Shown here in pieces: positions 34,873-44,698 of a stretch of 64,000 nucleotides of DNA. The position numbers were made by a program, and so were the translations under genes. Under the pieces are notes generated by a model. That model was not told the DNA's origin. It worked only from the letters and a program-made list of their open reading frames with translations, and did no database searches. The stretch comes from DAIPJH01 sp036770365 (GTDB lineage: Bacteria > Pseudomonadota > Alphaproteobacteria > Rickettsiales > UBA998), in assembly GCA_036770365.1 (NCBI GenBank), contig DAIPJH010000001.1, forward strand, positions 248,001 to 312,000, written 5' to 3'. Position 1 is the first letter of the stretch; every line of letters begins with the position of its first letter.

Positions 34873-36708
34873 TTAATTGGCCTGACGACGCAAAAAAGCA
34901 GGAATATCATAATTCTCTTTCTCGGTCGCTTTCTCAAGCGGAAGTCCCTGCACAGAAGCATGCTCCACACGCGGCCCTGAATTTGCCTCAACCTTACGTG
35001 CAGATGCAGATTTACGAGACTGTGCAGAATCAACCTCATCTCCGCGACCACTTCCAGAAAGAGACTGAGCAACCTCCGCCAAACGACCAAGCAAGCCGCC
35101 ACCGCGATTTGTAGATTCTACGCGTTCACTGACCTCTTCTTGCTGCTCTTGAGAATCCTGCTGCGTCTCCACGGATTGTGGACGAGCTGCACGCGCATTA
35201 TTGGAAGAATATGGCGTCTGATACCCACGTTGCATAGCTGGACGCTCTGCCTGCGGGCTAACAAACAAGTTGCCTTGCACTTTTTCCTGTTTTGGCTCGG
35301 CACGTTGTGCATTATACTCCTCATGTGAAGCTGTGTTACGCAACTGCGCATGCACTGCCTCCTCATTCTCAGCACGCTTCACCGTTTCCACACTCACCGT
35401 ATGCGCACGACCACGGGAAGATTCTGAAGCTGTATTATGCTGCTGCTGATACTGTAACTCAGCTTCCACATGTGACGGCGCAGACATCGCATCGTGAGAA
35501 ATTGCGTTACCTTGAGCTTCTTCAGAAGACGATGCGTGGCGTGCCTCATCTTGCTGTTGCGGTTGACGACGCAATGACGACGCAAACGCACCTACACCCT
35601 GACTCCTTGCATCCTTCGCCATCACGGGAGATTTCTGTACCTCTGCACTAGGACGCGCAGTAGCAGGCTGTGATGACGCATAGCTAAAAGGGCGCACGCC
35701 TTGCTGTCCTTTGCCATTATTTTGTGATTGCGCAATACTTTCTGCATCAATCCCCGTCGCCACGACAGAAACGCGCATACGACCATTCATCTCTTCAGAG
35801 AAAGTCGAACCAAAAATGATATTGGCTTCGGGATCGATTTCCTCACGAATACGCGTTGCCGCTTCATCTACTTCGAACAATGTCATGTCCGAACCACCTG
35901 TAATATTAATTAAGGCCGCTCGCGCACCTTTGAGCGATACATCATCAAGCAATGGATTAGAAATTGCAGATTCCGCTGCATCAATCGCACGTTTTTCTCC
36001 TGTTGCCTCACCAGTCCCCATCATCGCCTTACCCATTTCGCGCATGACGGAACGAATATCCGCAAAATCAAGATTCACAAGCCCCGGCTTAACCATCAAA
36101 TCGGTCACACCACGTACACCTGAGTGAAGCACTTCATCTGCCATACGGAACGCGTCCGCAAAGGTAGTTTTTTCATTCGCCAAACGGAAAAGATTTTGAT
36201 TCGGGATAACGATCAACGTATCAACATATTGTTGAAGCTCGCGCAGACCTTCTTCCGCCATACGCATACGCATCGCACCCTCAAATTGGAAAGGCTTGGT
36301 CACCACACCCACGGTCAAAATCCCCATTTCACGTGCCGTACGCGCCACCACAGGCGCAGCTCCCGTGCCTGTACCACCGCCCATACCTGCCGTGATAAAG
36401 ACCATATTACTTCCTTGAATATGATTACTAATCTCATCCAATGCTTCTTGTGCAGCGTCCGCACCAATGCGCGGATCGGCACCTGCACCAAGACCACGGG
36501 TTGAAGTCACACCAAGCTGAATGACACGATCTGTCAGCGAGTTGTCGAGTGCTTGCGCATCAGTATTGGCCACAACAAACTCTACGCCCTCTAACTGCGC
36601 ACGAATCATATTATTGACCGCATTACCACCCGCGCCACCGACACCAATAACGGTGATGGTTGGGCGAAGCGTTTCCTGATGTGTTGGCAGATGCAAATTG
36701 ATACTCAT
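34873..36708 (-). CDS. ftsZ: Cell division protein FtsZ
   Basis: Tubulin-like GTPase that forms the division ring. 611 aa. GTPase domain to about residue 330: 'TVIGVGGAGGNAVNNMI', tubulin signature 'GMGGGTGTGAAPV' near residues 107-119, T7 region 'NLDFADIRSVM'. A long Gln/Ser/Arg/Ala-rich linker (about 335-595) follows, then the C-terminal peptide 'DYDIPAFLRRQ' that binds FtsA and others. Long linkers are typical of alphaproteobacterial FtsZ. The 290 nt upstream (36709-36999) contain AT-rich promoter-like DNA and an intergenic repeat. Confidence 0.97.
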   Translation of the reverse strand: MSINLHLPTHQETLRPTITVIGVGGAGGNAVNNMIRAQLEGVEFVVANTDAQALDNSLTDRVIQLGVTSTRGLGAGADPRIGADAAQEALDEISNHIQGSNMVFITAGMGGGTGTGAAPVVARTAREMGILTVGVVTKPFQFEGAMRMRMAEEGLRELQQYVDTLIVIPNQNLFRLANEKTTFADAFRMADEVLHSGVRGVTDLMVKPGLVNLDFADIRSVMREMGKAMMGTGEATGEKRAIDAAESAISNPLLDDVSLKGARAALINITGGSDMTLFEVDEAATRIREEIDPEANIIFGSTFSEEMNGRMRVSVVATGIDAESIAQSQNNGKGQQGVRPFSYASSQPATARPSAEVQKSPVMAKDARSQGVGAFASSLRRQPQQQDEARHASSSEEAQGNAISHDAMSAPSHVEAELQYQQQHNTASESSRGRAHTVSVETVKRAENEEAVHAQLRNTASHEEYNAQRAEPKQEKVQGNLFVSPQAERPAMQRGYQTPYSSNNARAARPQSVETQQDSQEQQEEVSERVESTNRGGGLLGRLAEVAQSLSGSGRGDEVDSAQSRKSASARKVEANSGPRVEHASVQGLPLEKATEKENYDIPAFLRRQAN

Positions 36709-36928
36709 CTGAGTGACTCCTATGACCAGAATTTCTTAATGTGGGAGATGAACGAAAAACTATATATAACCTATATCTCTTTATAATAGCAATTTCCACC
36801 ACTATATTTAGTGTTCATGCATTTTCTTCACTGTACAAGCGTTCATGTTGAAAAAACAAGGAAAACACAGATGAATAAAACATAGATGGAAAAAAATAGG
36901 AAAGCTAGAGATTTATCATCGCTAATTC

Positions 36929-36999
36929 TTAGTCGCTAGTCGTAAAGCATTCGCATTACCAAATCTAACTAATAACTAGTGACAAATGACTGATAATTC
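36929..36999. repeat. Intergenic palindromic repeat, copy A (after ftsA)
   Basis: Starts TTAGTCGCTAGTCGTAAAGC and runs to TGACTGATAATTCC. By eye it aligns over about 70 nt, at roughly 60-65% identity and in the same orientation, with 60412-60480. Both copies abut the stop codon of a minus-strand gene. Confidence 0.5.
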
Positions 37000-38280
37000 C
37001 TAAAAACTTTCTTTAATCCACTGTAAAATACGCTGGGAACGACGAGACACACCTGAACTTTTACGGGTTGCGTCAAAATAACTATCTTCCATAGGACGGG
37101 CCGCCAAAAACCGTAACATTCCCACCGCACATGAAAACGAAGGACCACTCACAGAATCCACCAAACCTTGCACAAATTTTGGCTTCCCAATGCGCACCTG
37201 AATCCGCCCTTGCGCCGAAAGCATACGACTCGCACATTCGCGCAAACCCACAAGCTGACTCGCACCACCCGTTAAAACAATATTACGCACCATCTGCGCG
37301 GGAACGCCGCTGCGCTCTAATCTATCGCGCACCAACTCTAATACCTCTTCCACCCGCGGGCGAATAATCCCCACTAACGCTGATTTTGGCACTTTATTAT
37401 ATTCACCCAATTCTTCATCTTCACCAAACTGCGGCACATCCACAAGCGTTTGATCATCTTTTGGTGCAGGTAGCACACTACCATAGAGATTTTTGATACG
37501 TTCTGCATGTGACATCGGCGTACCAAGCCCCGCCGCAATATCACTGGTGATGTGCTGTCCACCGACGGGAATCACATCACAATAAATATTTTTACCACCT
37601 GAGAATACCGACACGGTCGTTTCCCAGCCGCCCATATCCACCAGAGTTACCCCAAGATCCATTTCATCAGGCTCAAGACAACCCAGTCCTGAAGCATGAG
37701 AAGAAACGATGAAATCAACCACATTCAAATGACAACGCTGCACACAACCAACAACATTACGGATATGCGCATCATCTGCCGTGACAACATGAAGGTTCGC
37801 ACCCAACATACTGCCGTACATATTGCGTGGGTCACGGATACCCGTCGCACCATCCAAATGGTACTGCATCGCAAAACAATGAATGATACTACGCCCACGT
37901 TCACGCACATGATCACAGCCTTCACGTAGAATATCCGCGATATCCTGCTCATTCACACCATCACCGGAAACGGTTAACTCCACATTGACTCGTAGCGAGG
38001 CAAGCTGTGTTCCAGAAATATTAACAGCAATATTCTCAATCTGCTGCCCCGCCATTTGTTCGGCGTGATGCACAGCATTGCGGATAGAATGTTCCGCTTC
38101 TGCCGTGTCTGTAATCATTCCCGAACGAATACCCCGTGCAAGCTGATGCCCCACACCAATAATCTGTAACTCACCTGCTGAATTTGGCTCTGCGATAAAA
38201 CAAACAATTTTGCTTGTACCAATATCGAGTACGGCAACACTACCTTTTTTACCTTTAATTGCATAGGCATGCCCCTGCAT
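37000..38280 (-). CDS. ftsA: Cell division protein FtsA
   Basis: Actin-like membrane tether for FtsZ. 426 aa. 'SVAVLDIGTSKIVCFIAEPNSAGELQIIGVGHQLARGIRSGMITDTAEAEHSIRNAV' (phosphate-1 and SHS2 start), 'VTLVDMGGWETTVSVFSGGKNIYCDVIPVGGQHITSDIAAGLG' (phosphate-2) and 'NIVLTGGASQLVGLRECASRML' (adenosine motif), then a C-terminal amphipathic targeting helix 'RILQWIKESF'. It lies 21 nt after ftsQ on the same strand. Confidence 0.96.
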   Translation of the reverse strand: MQGHAYAIKGKKGSVAVLDIGTSKIVCFIAEPNSAGELQIIGVGHQLARGIRSGMITDTAEAEHSIRNAVHHAEQMAGQQIENIAVNISGTQLASLRVNVELTVSGDGVNEQDIADILREGCDHVRERGRSIIHCFAMQYHLDGATGIRDPRNMYGSMLGANLHVVTADDAHIRNVVGCVQRCHLNVVDFIVSSHASGLGCLEPDEMDLGVTLVDMGGWETTVSVFSGGKNIYCDVIPVGGQHITSDIAAGLGTPMSHAERIKNLYGSVLPAPKDDQTLVDVPQFGEDEELGEYNKVPKSALVGIIRPRVEEVLELVRDRLERSGVPAQMVRNIVLTGGASQLVGLRECASRMLSAQGRIQVRIGKPKFVQGLVDSVSGPSFSCAVGMLRFLAARPMEDSYFDATRKSSGVSRRSQRILQWIKESF

Positions 38281-38301
38281 AAAGCCAACTCCCTTTTTAT
38301 T

Positions 38302-39234
38302 TTATGTTTCTGTACGAGGCCCTTGAGGCTTATGTGCTTCAGGAAGGCGACGCTGCATGGATTCTGGTGTTAACTTAATAAAGATGCGTTCTTGCAGCCG
38401 CATGTCAATGGCCGTGATTGATTTTTGAAAAATACTTTGCTCTTGCTGCATTTTTGCCAGTTTATGCAGCGCAGCTTCCTCGCCCTCTTCTGGCAGCATC
38501 ACATTCACGCCACCATTAAACTTTAGATTCCAACGACGCTCTCCCACACGCACCGCAGCCATCACTTGCTTATCTAACTCAGGCTCTTTAGCCAAAAGTG
38601 CGAGTAAATCTTTGGCTTTTTCAGGTGCGCCCAGCCCTACTACCACCATCAAATGTGGATATGCCTTTGGGTCTTCACCTTCTAATATCTTGCCTTCATC
38701 ATCGACTAAAAACAATTTCTGCTTAGACTGCCAAATGGCAATAGGCTGACGTTCTTGCAACGTGACCTTTAACGTATCTGGAAAAACCCGTTCCACAGAA
38801 GCACGACGCACAGTGCTAATCGCCTCCATCTGCGCACGTGCATCCTCCAACGAGACCTGTAACAAAGACCCACCCAACCCCACGCCCAATGCCTTAAGGA
38901 CAGCGATCTGATCCGTCTTTTGACGCCCTTCAATATAGATATTACGCACACGCAAACCACCCTCACGCGTAACATCCCACATCGCCTGTGAGGCCGCCAC
39001 CGTGATTCTTTCGATCACATTATGCTGTTTGATCCACATGCCGCCAGAAGCGATCACCACCAACACCGCGCCAAGCGCAGCAAGCATCGCCCAGCGTCGC
39101 ACCACACGCAATTTGACACGTTTTTCCCTGTCTTTGCGTATCTTTCTCGATTGCTTCTGTCGCGTCGTCTGCTGCGCCATGAAACTAATTCTCCCTCGCC
39201 GCCGCCATACAGCCTTCACTGCACGAACGTTCAT
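38302..39234 (-). CDS. ftsQ: Cell division protein FtsQ
   Basis: Bitopic divisome protein. 310 aa from the ATG at 39234; an internal ATG at 39180 with GAGGGAG about 10 nt upstream would give 292 aa and may be the true start. A basic cytoplasmic N-terminus precedes one membrane helix ('WAMLAALGAVLVVIASGGMWI'), then the POTRA domain ('VRNIYIEGRQKTDQIAVLKALGVGLGGSLLQVSLEDARAQMEAISTVRRASVERVFPDTLKVTLQERQPIAIWQ') and the FtsQ beta domain. Between ddl and ftsA, the standard place. Confidence 0.94.
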   Translation of the reverse strand: MNVRAVKAVWRRRGRISFMAQQTTRQKQSRKIRKDREKRVKLRVVRRWAMLAALGAVLVVIASGGMWIKQHNVIERITVAASQAMWDVTREGGLRVRNIYIEGRQKTDQIAVLKALGVGLGGSLLQVSLEDARAQMEAISTVRRASVERVFPDTLKVTLQERQPIAIWQSKQKLFLVDDEGKILEGEDPKAYPHLMVVVGLGAPEKAKDLLALLAKEPELDKQVMAAVRVGERRWNLKFNGGVNVMLPEEGEEAALHKLAKMQQEQSIFQKSITAIDMRLQERIFIKLTPESMQRRLPEAHKPQGPRTET

Positions 39235-39243
39235 CCACTAGAA

Positions 39244-40158
39244 CTAACCTTCAACGTGATCACGCGTGGCAGATTCCACCAAACGTAACACCAACGTATT
39301 AAAGCTTATTCCTGCGTGCGCTGCAATCTCTGGAGCAAGAGAAAGGGGTGTCATACCTGGTTGTGTGTTCGTTTCAAGCAAATAGAACACACCTTGACCA
39401 AGTCCCGTGTCATCATAACGGAAATCTGAGCGGGTCAAACCGCGGCAACCAAGTACCTCATGCGCACGCTCTGCCAAACGGCACACCTCTATGTAATCCG
39501 CTTCAGGAATCGGCGCAGGCATAATATGTTCCGCCCGTCCTGCCGTGTATTTAGCTTCGTAGTCATAAAAACCTTTAAGCGGCTTAATCTCAATCGCCCC
39601 CAAAGCCTTACCATCTAGCACGGCCACTTGGATCTCCCGACCAGCAATGTATTTTTCTACAAGCACCTTGGAAGTATCTTTGAATGGGAGTTCAGCCAAT
39701 TGTTTTTCTTCGTGAAGAATCACCACACCAACACTTGAACCTTCATCGGTGGGTTTAACTACGATTGGAAACAAAAATGGAGATGCTTTTTTCAGCTCAG
39801 AGACCAACATGACCTCACCATCTGCCAACCTCAACCCCGCAGAAGAAAACACTTTTTTTGCCATAGGCTTGTCCATAGCAAGTGCGGAAGCCAACACACC
39901 CGAATGAGTATACGGAATACCCAACATCTCCAACACGCCCTGCACATCACCATCCTCACCAAAATGCCCATGCAAAGCATTAAACACAACATCAGGCTTG
40001 ACCTGCGCCAATATGGTCGCAACATCCCGCCCCACATCAACCGCGGTCACCTTAAATCCTAATGTCTCCAGAGATTTTTTCACTGCAACACCGCTCGAAA
40101 GCGATACTTCGCGTTCAGCAGACAACCCACCCATCAATACGGCAACATGCTTAGTCAT
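39244..40158 (-). CDS. ddl: D-alanine-D-alanine ligase
   Basis: Makes D-Ala-D-Ala for peptidoglycan. 304 aa, usual DdlB length. 'HVAVLMGGLSAEREVSLSSG' at the N-terminus, 'LHGHFGEDGDVQGVLEMLGIPYTHSGVLASALAMDK', 'FPIVVKPTDEGSSVGVV' (ATP grasp), 'RSDFRYDD … FYLLETNTQPGMTPLSLAPEIAAHAGISF' (metal and D-Ala sites). It is separated from murB by the multicopper oxidase gene. Confidence 0.96.
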   Translation of the reverse strand: MTKHVAVLMGGLSAEREVSLSSGVAVKKSLETLGFKVTAVDVGRDVATILAQVKPDVVFNALHGHFGEDGDVQGVLEMLGIPYTHSGVLASALAMDKPMAKKVFSSAGLRLADGEVMLVSELKKASPFLFPIVVKPTDEGSSVGVVILHEEKQLAELPFKDTSKVLVEKYIAGREIQVAVLDGKALGAIEIKPLKGFYDYEAKYTAGRAEHIMPAPIPEADYIEVCRLAERAHEVLGCRGLTRSDFRYDDTGLGQGVFYLLETNTQPGMTPLSLAPEIAAHAGISFNTLVLRLVESATRDHVEG

Positions 40159-40255
40159 TTTCTTCTCACACTATTTCTATAACCCAATGCGTCAACATAG
40201 CCTTTAGCAACACTACTCGCAAGGATTAAGGCAAACCAATAGAAGGTTCACACAC

Positions 40256-42271
40256 TTAAAATTTCCACACCATACCAACACCAAAACCATAATCCGAATC
40301 ATAGCCCACACGCAAAGACGCAGCTTCATTCAAAATATAGCGTGTATTGACACCATATTCCTTGTCAGTGTTAACGCGCCAGTCCAATGCCACGCGCTCG
40401 GCAAGTTGGAGTTCGCTGCTGAACTCTAGGCGACCGCGTTTTTCAGAATCGACTCGCGCTTCGACATCAATCATCATTGGCAGCGTATAACGCAAACCTA
40501 AGATACCAACCGTATCACTATGCTCTTCATTACGCTCTTTGCGCGTCTCTGAGCCAATGAACGCACTGCCATACAGCGTCAGCGGATGCACATAAGTTGG
40601 GCTGATTTCATAATTGCCCTGATAATCTGCTTTGGATTCTAGTTCGATAATATTGCGTGCATTAGATGCCGAGACGCTACCATCCCACATGTTGGAAAGT
40701 ACGCCTGCTTGCCCTGAGAAGAACCAACCATCTCCATGCTTCATATTGCCCATACTGTGTGCCATTCCAGCGTTTTCAGGCTCTCCAACTTTTTGATAAT
40801 GGACAATCCGCGCCATGCCACTTGCCATGTGATAAAGGTTATGACAATGGAAGAACCAGTCTTTTTCCTCATCCGCCGCAAACTCGATCGTCACCGCACC
40901 CATCGGCGGTACATTCACTGTATGTTTAAGTGGACTATAATCACCCTGCCCGTTTAGCACGCGGAAGAAATGCCCATGTAAATGCAACGGATGTTCCATC
41001 ATCGAATCGTTGATAAGGCGAAACCGTACCACCTCGCCTTTTTTGATACGAATCATGTCCGCTTCGTCTAACAGTTTATCATCAAACGACCACAGATAAC
41101 GCTCCATATTACCAGTTAAGCGTAGCGTCACATCACGGCGCGTCAAATATATTGGAAAATTGGTTTTTTGCAGTGATTTAAGCGGTGAATAATCCACGCC
41201 CGACATATTCATCTGATACTTCTGCTCATCCGACATGCCGGACATATCCATCATGTCAGCATAGAGGTCAGGCTTGGGATAAGTTGGCGCAAAATGCAAC
41301 GCACCCTCTCCAATCATATAGGACGCATAGCCTGTGCCATCAACTGAACTTGCGCGAAGTTCATATGCTCCACCCTCTGGCAGTGTCAGCAACACATCAT
41401 AATTCTCCGCCATTGTCATTTCTAAGCGGTCAACTTGATAGGGCTGAACTGAATTGCCATCTGCCGCGACGACTGTCATCCTACCACCTGCAAACACCAC
41501 ATCCATATACGTCGATGCCGAAGCATTGACCATCCGCACACGCACTGTTTGCCCTGCTTTCACACTTTTATTATACGCTTGATGCACACCATTGACCAAA
41601 AACGCATCATAGCCAACATCTGAGACATCCATAGGCCCCATCCTGTCCCACGCGCCGTTGACAAGATTTTTTAAGGCTGTTCCACCATGTCGCGCTGCAC
41701 CCAGCCACGATACTGTTGAGCCTTTTTTCAACGCATAATAATCCCCATCACTCTTTAAATGACGTAACACTTCATCAGGGTTTTCATCTGTCCAGTCTGA
41801 CCATAACACGAGTGCTTCTGCGTTTGCTTTGGATTGTTTCACTTCAGACTTTGGATGAATAATAATACCACCAAACAAGCCACGCTGCTCTTGCAACCCT
41901 GAATGGGCGTGATACCAATACGTTCCATGTTGGCGCAGCGGAAATTCATAATCTGCGCTGCTATGCGCAAGCACTGGCGGCGTCGTCATATATGGCACAC
42001 CATCTTGATCATTCGGCACAAGCAACCCATGCCAATGTAAGGATGTCTCAACATCCATCTTATTCTCAACATGAATCTTAAGCGTATCACCTTCAGTGGC
42101 TTCTAGCATCGTTGCGGGAATCTGCCCGTTAATCGTCAGAGCCTGCACCTTTTTCCCCGTCACATTGACCATTTGTTCGTCTAGAACAAGAGAATATTCT
42201 TTAGTCCCTGCATATGCGCTTGAAACACAAAAGACCGCGGATAAACAACATGATAAAACAACGCCACGCAT
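40256..42271 (-). CDS. CopA-type multicopper oxidase fused to a CopB-like outer-membrane domain
   Basis: About 671 aa from the ATG at 42271 (AAAGGT about 9 nt upstream); the frame is open 19 codons earlier. Sec-type signal peptide (1-21), then three cupredoxin domains. All copper ligands are present: HWH (79-81), HAH (121-123), HPLHLHGH (427-434), HCHNLYHMASGM (475-486), so it should be an active oxidase, e.g. Cu(I) oxidation in copper tolerance. Residues ~510-671 do not belong to the oxidase: alternating strands ending in an aromatic 'GMVWKF', resembling the CopB barrel of copper-resistance operons. It starts 14 nt after murB inside the cell-wall cluster. Confidence 0.85.
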   Translation of the reverse strand: MRGVVLSCCLSAVFCVSSAYAGTKEYSLVLDEQMVNVTGKKVQALTINGQIPATMLEATEGDTLKIHVENKMDVETSLHWHGLLVPNDQDGVPYMTTPPVLAHSSADYEFPLRQHGTYWYHAHSGLQEQRGLFGGIIIHPKSEVKQSKANAEALVLWSDWTDENPDEVLRHLKSDGDYYALKKGSTVSWLGAARHGGTALKNLVNGAWDRMGPMDVSDVGYDAFLVNGVHQAYNKSVKAGQTVRVRMVNASASTYMDVVFAGGRMTVVAADGNSVQPYQVDRLEMTMAENYDVLLTLPEGGAYELRASSVDGTGYASYMIGEGALHFAPTYPKPDLYADMMDMSGMSDEQKYQMNMSGVDYSPLKSLQKTNFPIYLTRRDVTLRLTGNMERYLWSFDDKLLDEADMIRIKKGEVVRFRLINDSMMEHPLHLHGHFFRVLNGQGDYSPLKHTVNVPPMGAVTIEFAADEEKDWFFHCHNLYHMASGMARIVHYQKVGEPENAGMAHSMGNMKHGDGWFFSGQAGVLSNMWDGSVSASNARNIIELESKADYQGNYEISPTYVHPLTLYGSAFIGSETRKERNEEHSDTVGILGLRYTLPMMIDVEARVDSEKRGRLEFSSELQLAERVALDWRVNTDKEYGVNTRYILNEAASLRVGYDSDYGFGVGMVWKF

Positions 42272-42284
42272 ATACTTTACCTTT

Positions 42285-43223
42285 TCAAAGCTGCTTACCA
42301 ATACGCTTGATTTCCCAATGTAGATCAATACCGCTTTTTGCTTTCACCCGACGGCGCACCTCATCACCAAGCGTTTCTAAATCTTTAGCTGTAGCATCAC
42401 CTGTGTTTATCAGAAAGTTACAATGCTTTTCAGACACTTGCGCGCCACCTATCACAAGACCTCGACAACCCGCCTCATCAATGAGTTGCCATGCTTTATG
42501 TCCTTCAGGATTTCGAAACGTACTGCCACCTGTACGGCTATTAATCGGCTGCGTCGCGCTGCGTTCTTCATTAATTTTTGCGATCTTTTCCGCGATCTCG
42601 GACATCACACCCGTATGACCTTGTATGATCGCCCCTACAAAGATCCATCCGTCTGGCACGCCACACGTGCGATACTCAAAGCTACACTCATTTAAACTCA
42701 AGCGGTGTAGCTCTCCATGCTCATCAAGCGCAAGAGCTTCCACCAACACATCTTTAATTTCCGTGCCGTATGCCCCCGCATTCATCTTAAGTGCGCCCCC
42801 TATGGTTCCAGGAACACCACTTAAGAACTCCAAGCCCGCAATACCATGTTCACAGGCAACGCTTGCCACATGCACATCCATCGCAGCAGCTCCAACAAAT
42901 ATCTGCGCATTATCTCGCACTTCAATTTTGGCAAAACCACGCCCCAAGCGCACAGTTACACCATCCAACCCACCATCACGCACCAATAGGTTTGACCCAA
43001 CACCAATCACCCATAGTGGCAAATCCGCTGGTTTTTGACGAAGAAACAAGGCAAGATCTTCCGTGTCATCAGGGATAAATAACCACTGTGCAACACCACC
43101 AACCTGAAACCAACACCGCTTGGCTAATGCTACATCAGGACGTAAACGCCCACGCAGACCCGCAGCCCAAACAGGTAAAGCTTCAAAAGAGGTATCTTCT
43201 ACTGCTATCATCTGTTGCATCAA
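42285..43223 (-). CDS. murB: UDP-N-acetylmuramate dehydrogenase
   Basis: FAD-dependent reduction of UDP-GlcNAc-enolpyruvate to UDP-MurNAc. 312 aa. 'WFQVGGVAQWLFIPDDTEDLALFLRQ', 'GVGSNLLVRDGGLDGVTVRLG' (FAD site), 'GLEFLSGVPGTIGGALKMNAGAYG', 'ATQPINSRTGGSTFRNPEGHKAWQLIDEAGCRGLVIGGAQVSEKHCNFLIN' (type I MurB with catalytic Ser). It starts 2 nt after the murC stop codon. Confidence 0.96.
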   Translation of the reverse strand: MMQQMIAVEDTSFEALPVWAAGLRGRLRPDVALAKRCWFQVGGVAQWLFIPDDTEDLALFLRQKPADLPLWVIGVGSNLLVRDGGLDGVTVRLGRGFAKIEVRDNAQIFVGAAAMDVHVASVACEHGIAGLEFLSGVPGTIGGALKMNAGAYGTEIKDVLVEALALDEHGELHRLSLNECSFEYRTCGVPDGWIFVGAIIQGHTGVMSEIAEKIAKINEERSATQPINSRTGGSTFRNPEGHKAWQLIDEAGCRGLVIGGAQVSEKHCNFLINTGDATAKDLETLGDEVRRRVKAKSGIDLHWEIKRIGKQL

Positions 43224-43225
43224 CC

Positions 43226-44698
43226 TTAACCCGCAACCTTGTGCTGTTCTTTAAATACCACTTTTAACTGCTCTGGCAATTTCCCTGCCCAACTCGAAAT
43301 ACTGCCCGCACCAAGACAAACCACAATATCCCCCGCCTTAACAACTTCTGCTACTTGTTTTGCAAGCGTCGCTTCAGACTCAAGCGCACGTGCATCACGG
43401 TGACCATGCGCCCGCATCCCCGCCACCAAGGCATCACGATGGATGCCTTCAATTGGCTCTTCTCCCGCAGTGTAGATATCAGATACCAACACGGTCTGCG
43501 CATCATTAAAACACGTACAAAATTCTTCAAAAAGATCGCGTACACGTGTAAAACGATGCGGCTGCACTACCGCAATCACACGCGCATTGACATCAGGCAA
43601 AGCCTGTCGCGCACAGGCAAGGGTTGCAGCAATCTCCACAGGATGATGCCCATAATCGTCAATGATCGTAACACCGTCTGCTTCACCTGTTTTGGTAAAA
43701 CGCCGTTTCACGCCACCAAAACCCGCCAACCCCTTTTGGATAGTCTCAATACCCATATTCAGCTCTCGCGCTACTGCCAACGCAGCCAGTGAATTCAGTA
43801 AATTATGCCGACCGTGCATCGGCAAAAATAAATCTTTAATCACTTCGACTCCACCCGAAGGGTACGAACGGCACTCCACATCATAATATTGTCCAGTAGC
43901 ATCCACCCGCATATTCACCGCACAAATATCAGCTTGAGGATTAAACCCATACGTCACGATACGACGATCTTGCACCTTCGCAAGCAATGCTTGTACTTCT
44001 GGATGATCAATACACAGCACACCAAAACCATAAAAGGGGAGGTTTTCAATAAACTGTAGAAAAGCAGCCCTAAGCGCATCAAAGCTACCGTAATAATCTA
44101 AATGCTCAGGATCAATATTCGTGATCACTGCAATCGTTGCAGGAAGTTTGATAAATGTGCCGTCTGACTCGTCTGCTTCAACGACCATCCATTCGCCCGT
44201 TCCCAACTTCGCATTCGTACCATACGCGTTAATAATACCACCATTAATGACGGTTGGCTGAAAACCCGCTGCATCAAATAATGCTGCCGTCAAAGACGTC
44301 GTTGTCGTTTTGCCATGAGTCCCCGCGATCGCCACCGTCATTTTTAAATGCACCAATTCTGCAAGCATTTCAGCACGACGCACCACAGGAATACGGCGCG
44401 CCCGCGCTTCGACGATCTCAGGATTATCGGATTTCACTGCGGTTGATTTCACCACCACTGCGGCATCACCAAGATTACTTCCCGTATGACCAATCATCAC
44501 ATCAATACCCATTGCACGCAAACGCTCTACATTCGCACTGCCTGCCATGTCTGAACCTTGAACTTTATAACCGAGATTATGTAAAATCTCAGCTATACCA
44601 CTCATACCAATCCCACCGATCCCAATAAAATGGATCACGCCGACATCTAATGACAACGTTTTTCCAAGAGGAAGTCTACGAATAGGAACTGTGATCAT
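43226..44698 (-). CDS. murC: UDP-N-acetylmuramate--L-alanine ligase
   Basis: Adds L-Ala to UDP-MurNAc. 490 aa. 'VIHFIGIGGIGMSGIAEILHNLGYKVQGSDM' (nucleotide-sugar binding), ATP P-loop 'VAIAGTHGKTTTTSLTAALFDAAG', 'WMVVEADESDGTF', 'ITNIDPEHLDYYGS', 'IIDDYGHHPVEIAATL' and 'VVQPHRFTRVRDLFEEF'. Overlaps murG by 4 nt. Confidence 0.97.
   Translation of the reverse strand: MITVPIRRLPLGKTLSLDVGVIHFIGIGGIGMSGIAEILHNLGYKVQGSDMAGSANVERLRAMGIDVMIGHTGSNLGDAAVVVKSTAVKSDNPEIVEARARRIPVVRRAEMLAELVHLKMTVAIAGTHGKTTTTSLTAALFDAAGFQPTVINGGIINAYGTNAKLGTGEWMVVEADESDGTFIKLPATIAVITNIDPEHLDYYGSFDALRAAFLQFIENLPFYGFGVLCIDHPEVQALLAKVQDRRIVTYGFNPQADICAVNMRVDATGQYYDVECRSYPSGGVEVIKDLFLPMHGRHNLLNSLAALAVARELNMGIETIQKGLAGFGGVKRRFTKTGEADGVTIIDDYGHHPVEIAATLACARQALPDVNARVIAVVQPHRFTRVRDLFEEFCTCFNDAQTVLVSDIYTAGEEPIEGIHRDALVAGMRAHGHRDARALESEATLAKQVAEVVKAGDIVVCLGAGSISSWAGKLPEQLKVVFKEQHKVAG

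Noticed and set aside
35292..36504. Plus-strand frames opposite ftsZ
   Set aside because: Shadows of the long ftsZ linker and GTPase domain.
36840..36900. Repeated 'acagatgaataaaacatagatgg' words upstream of the ftsZ region
   Set aside because: Two short imperfect copies in AT-rich DNA are too little to call an array or CRISPR.
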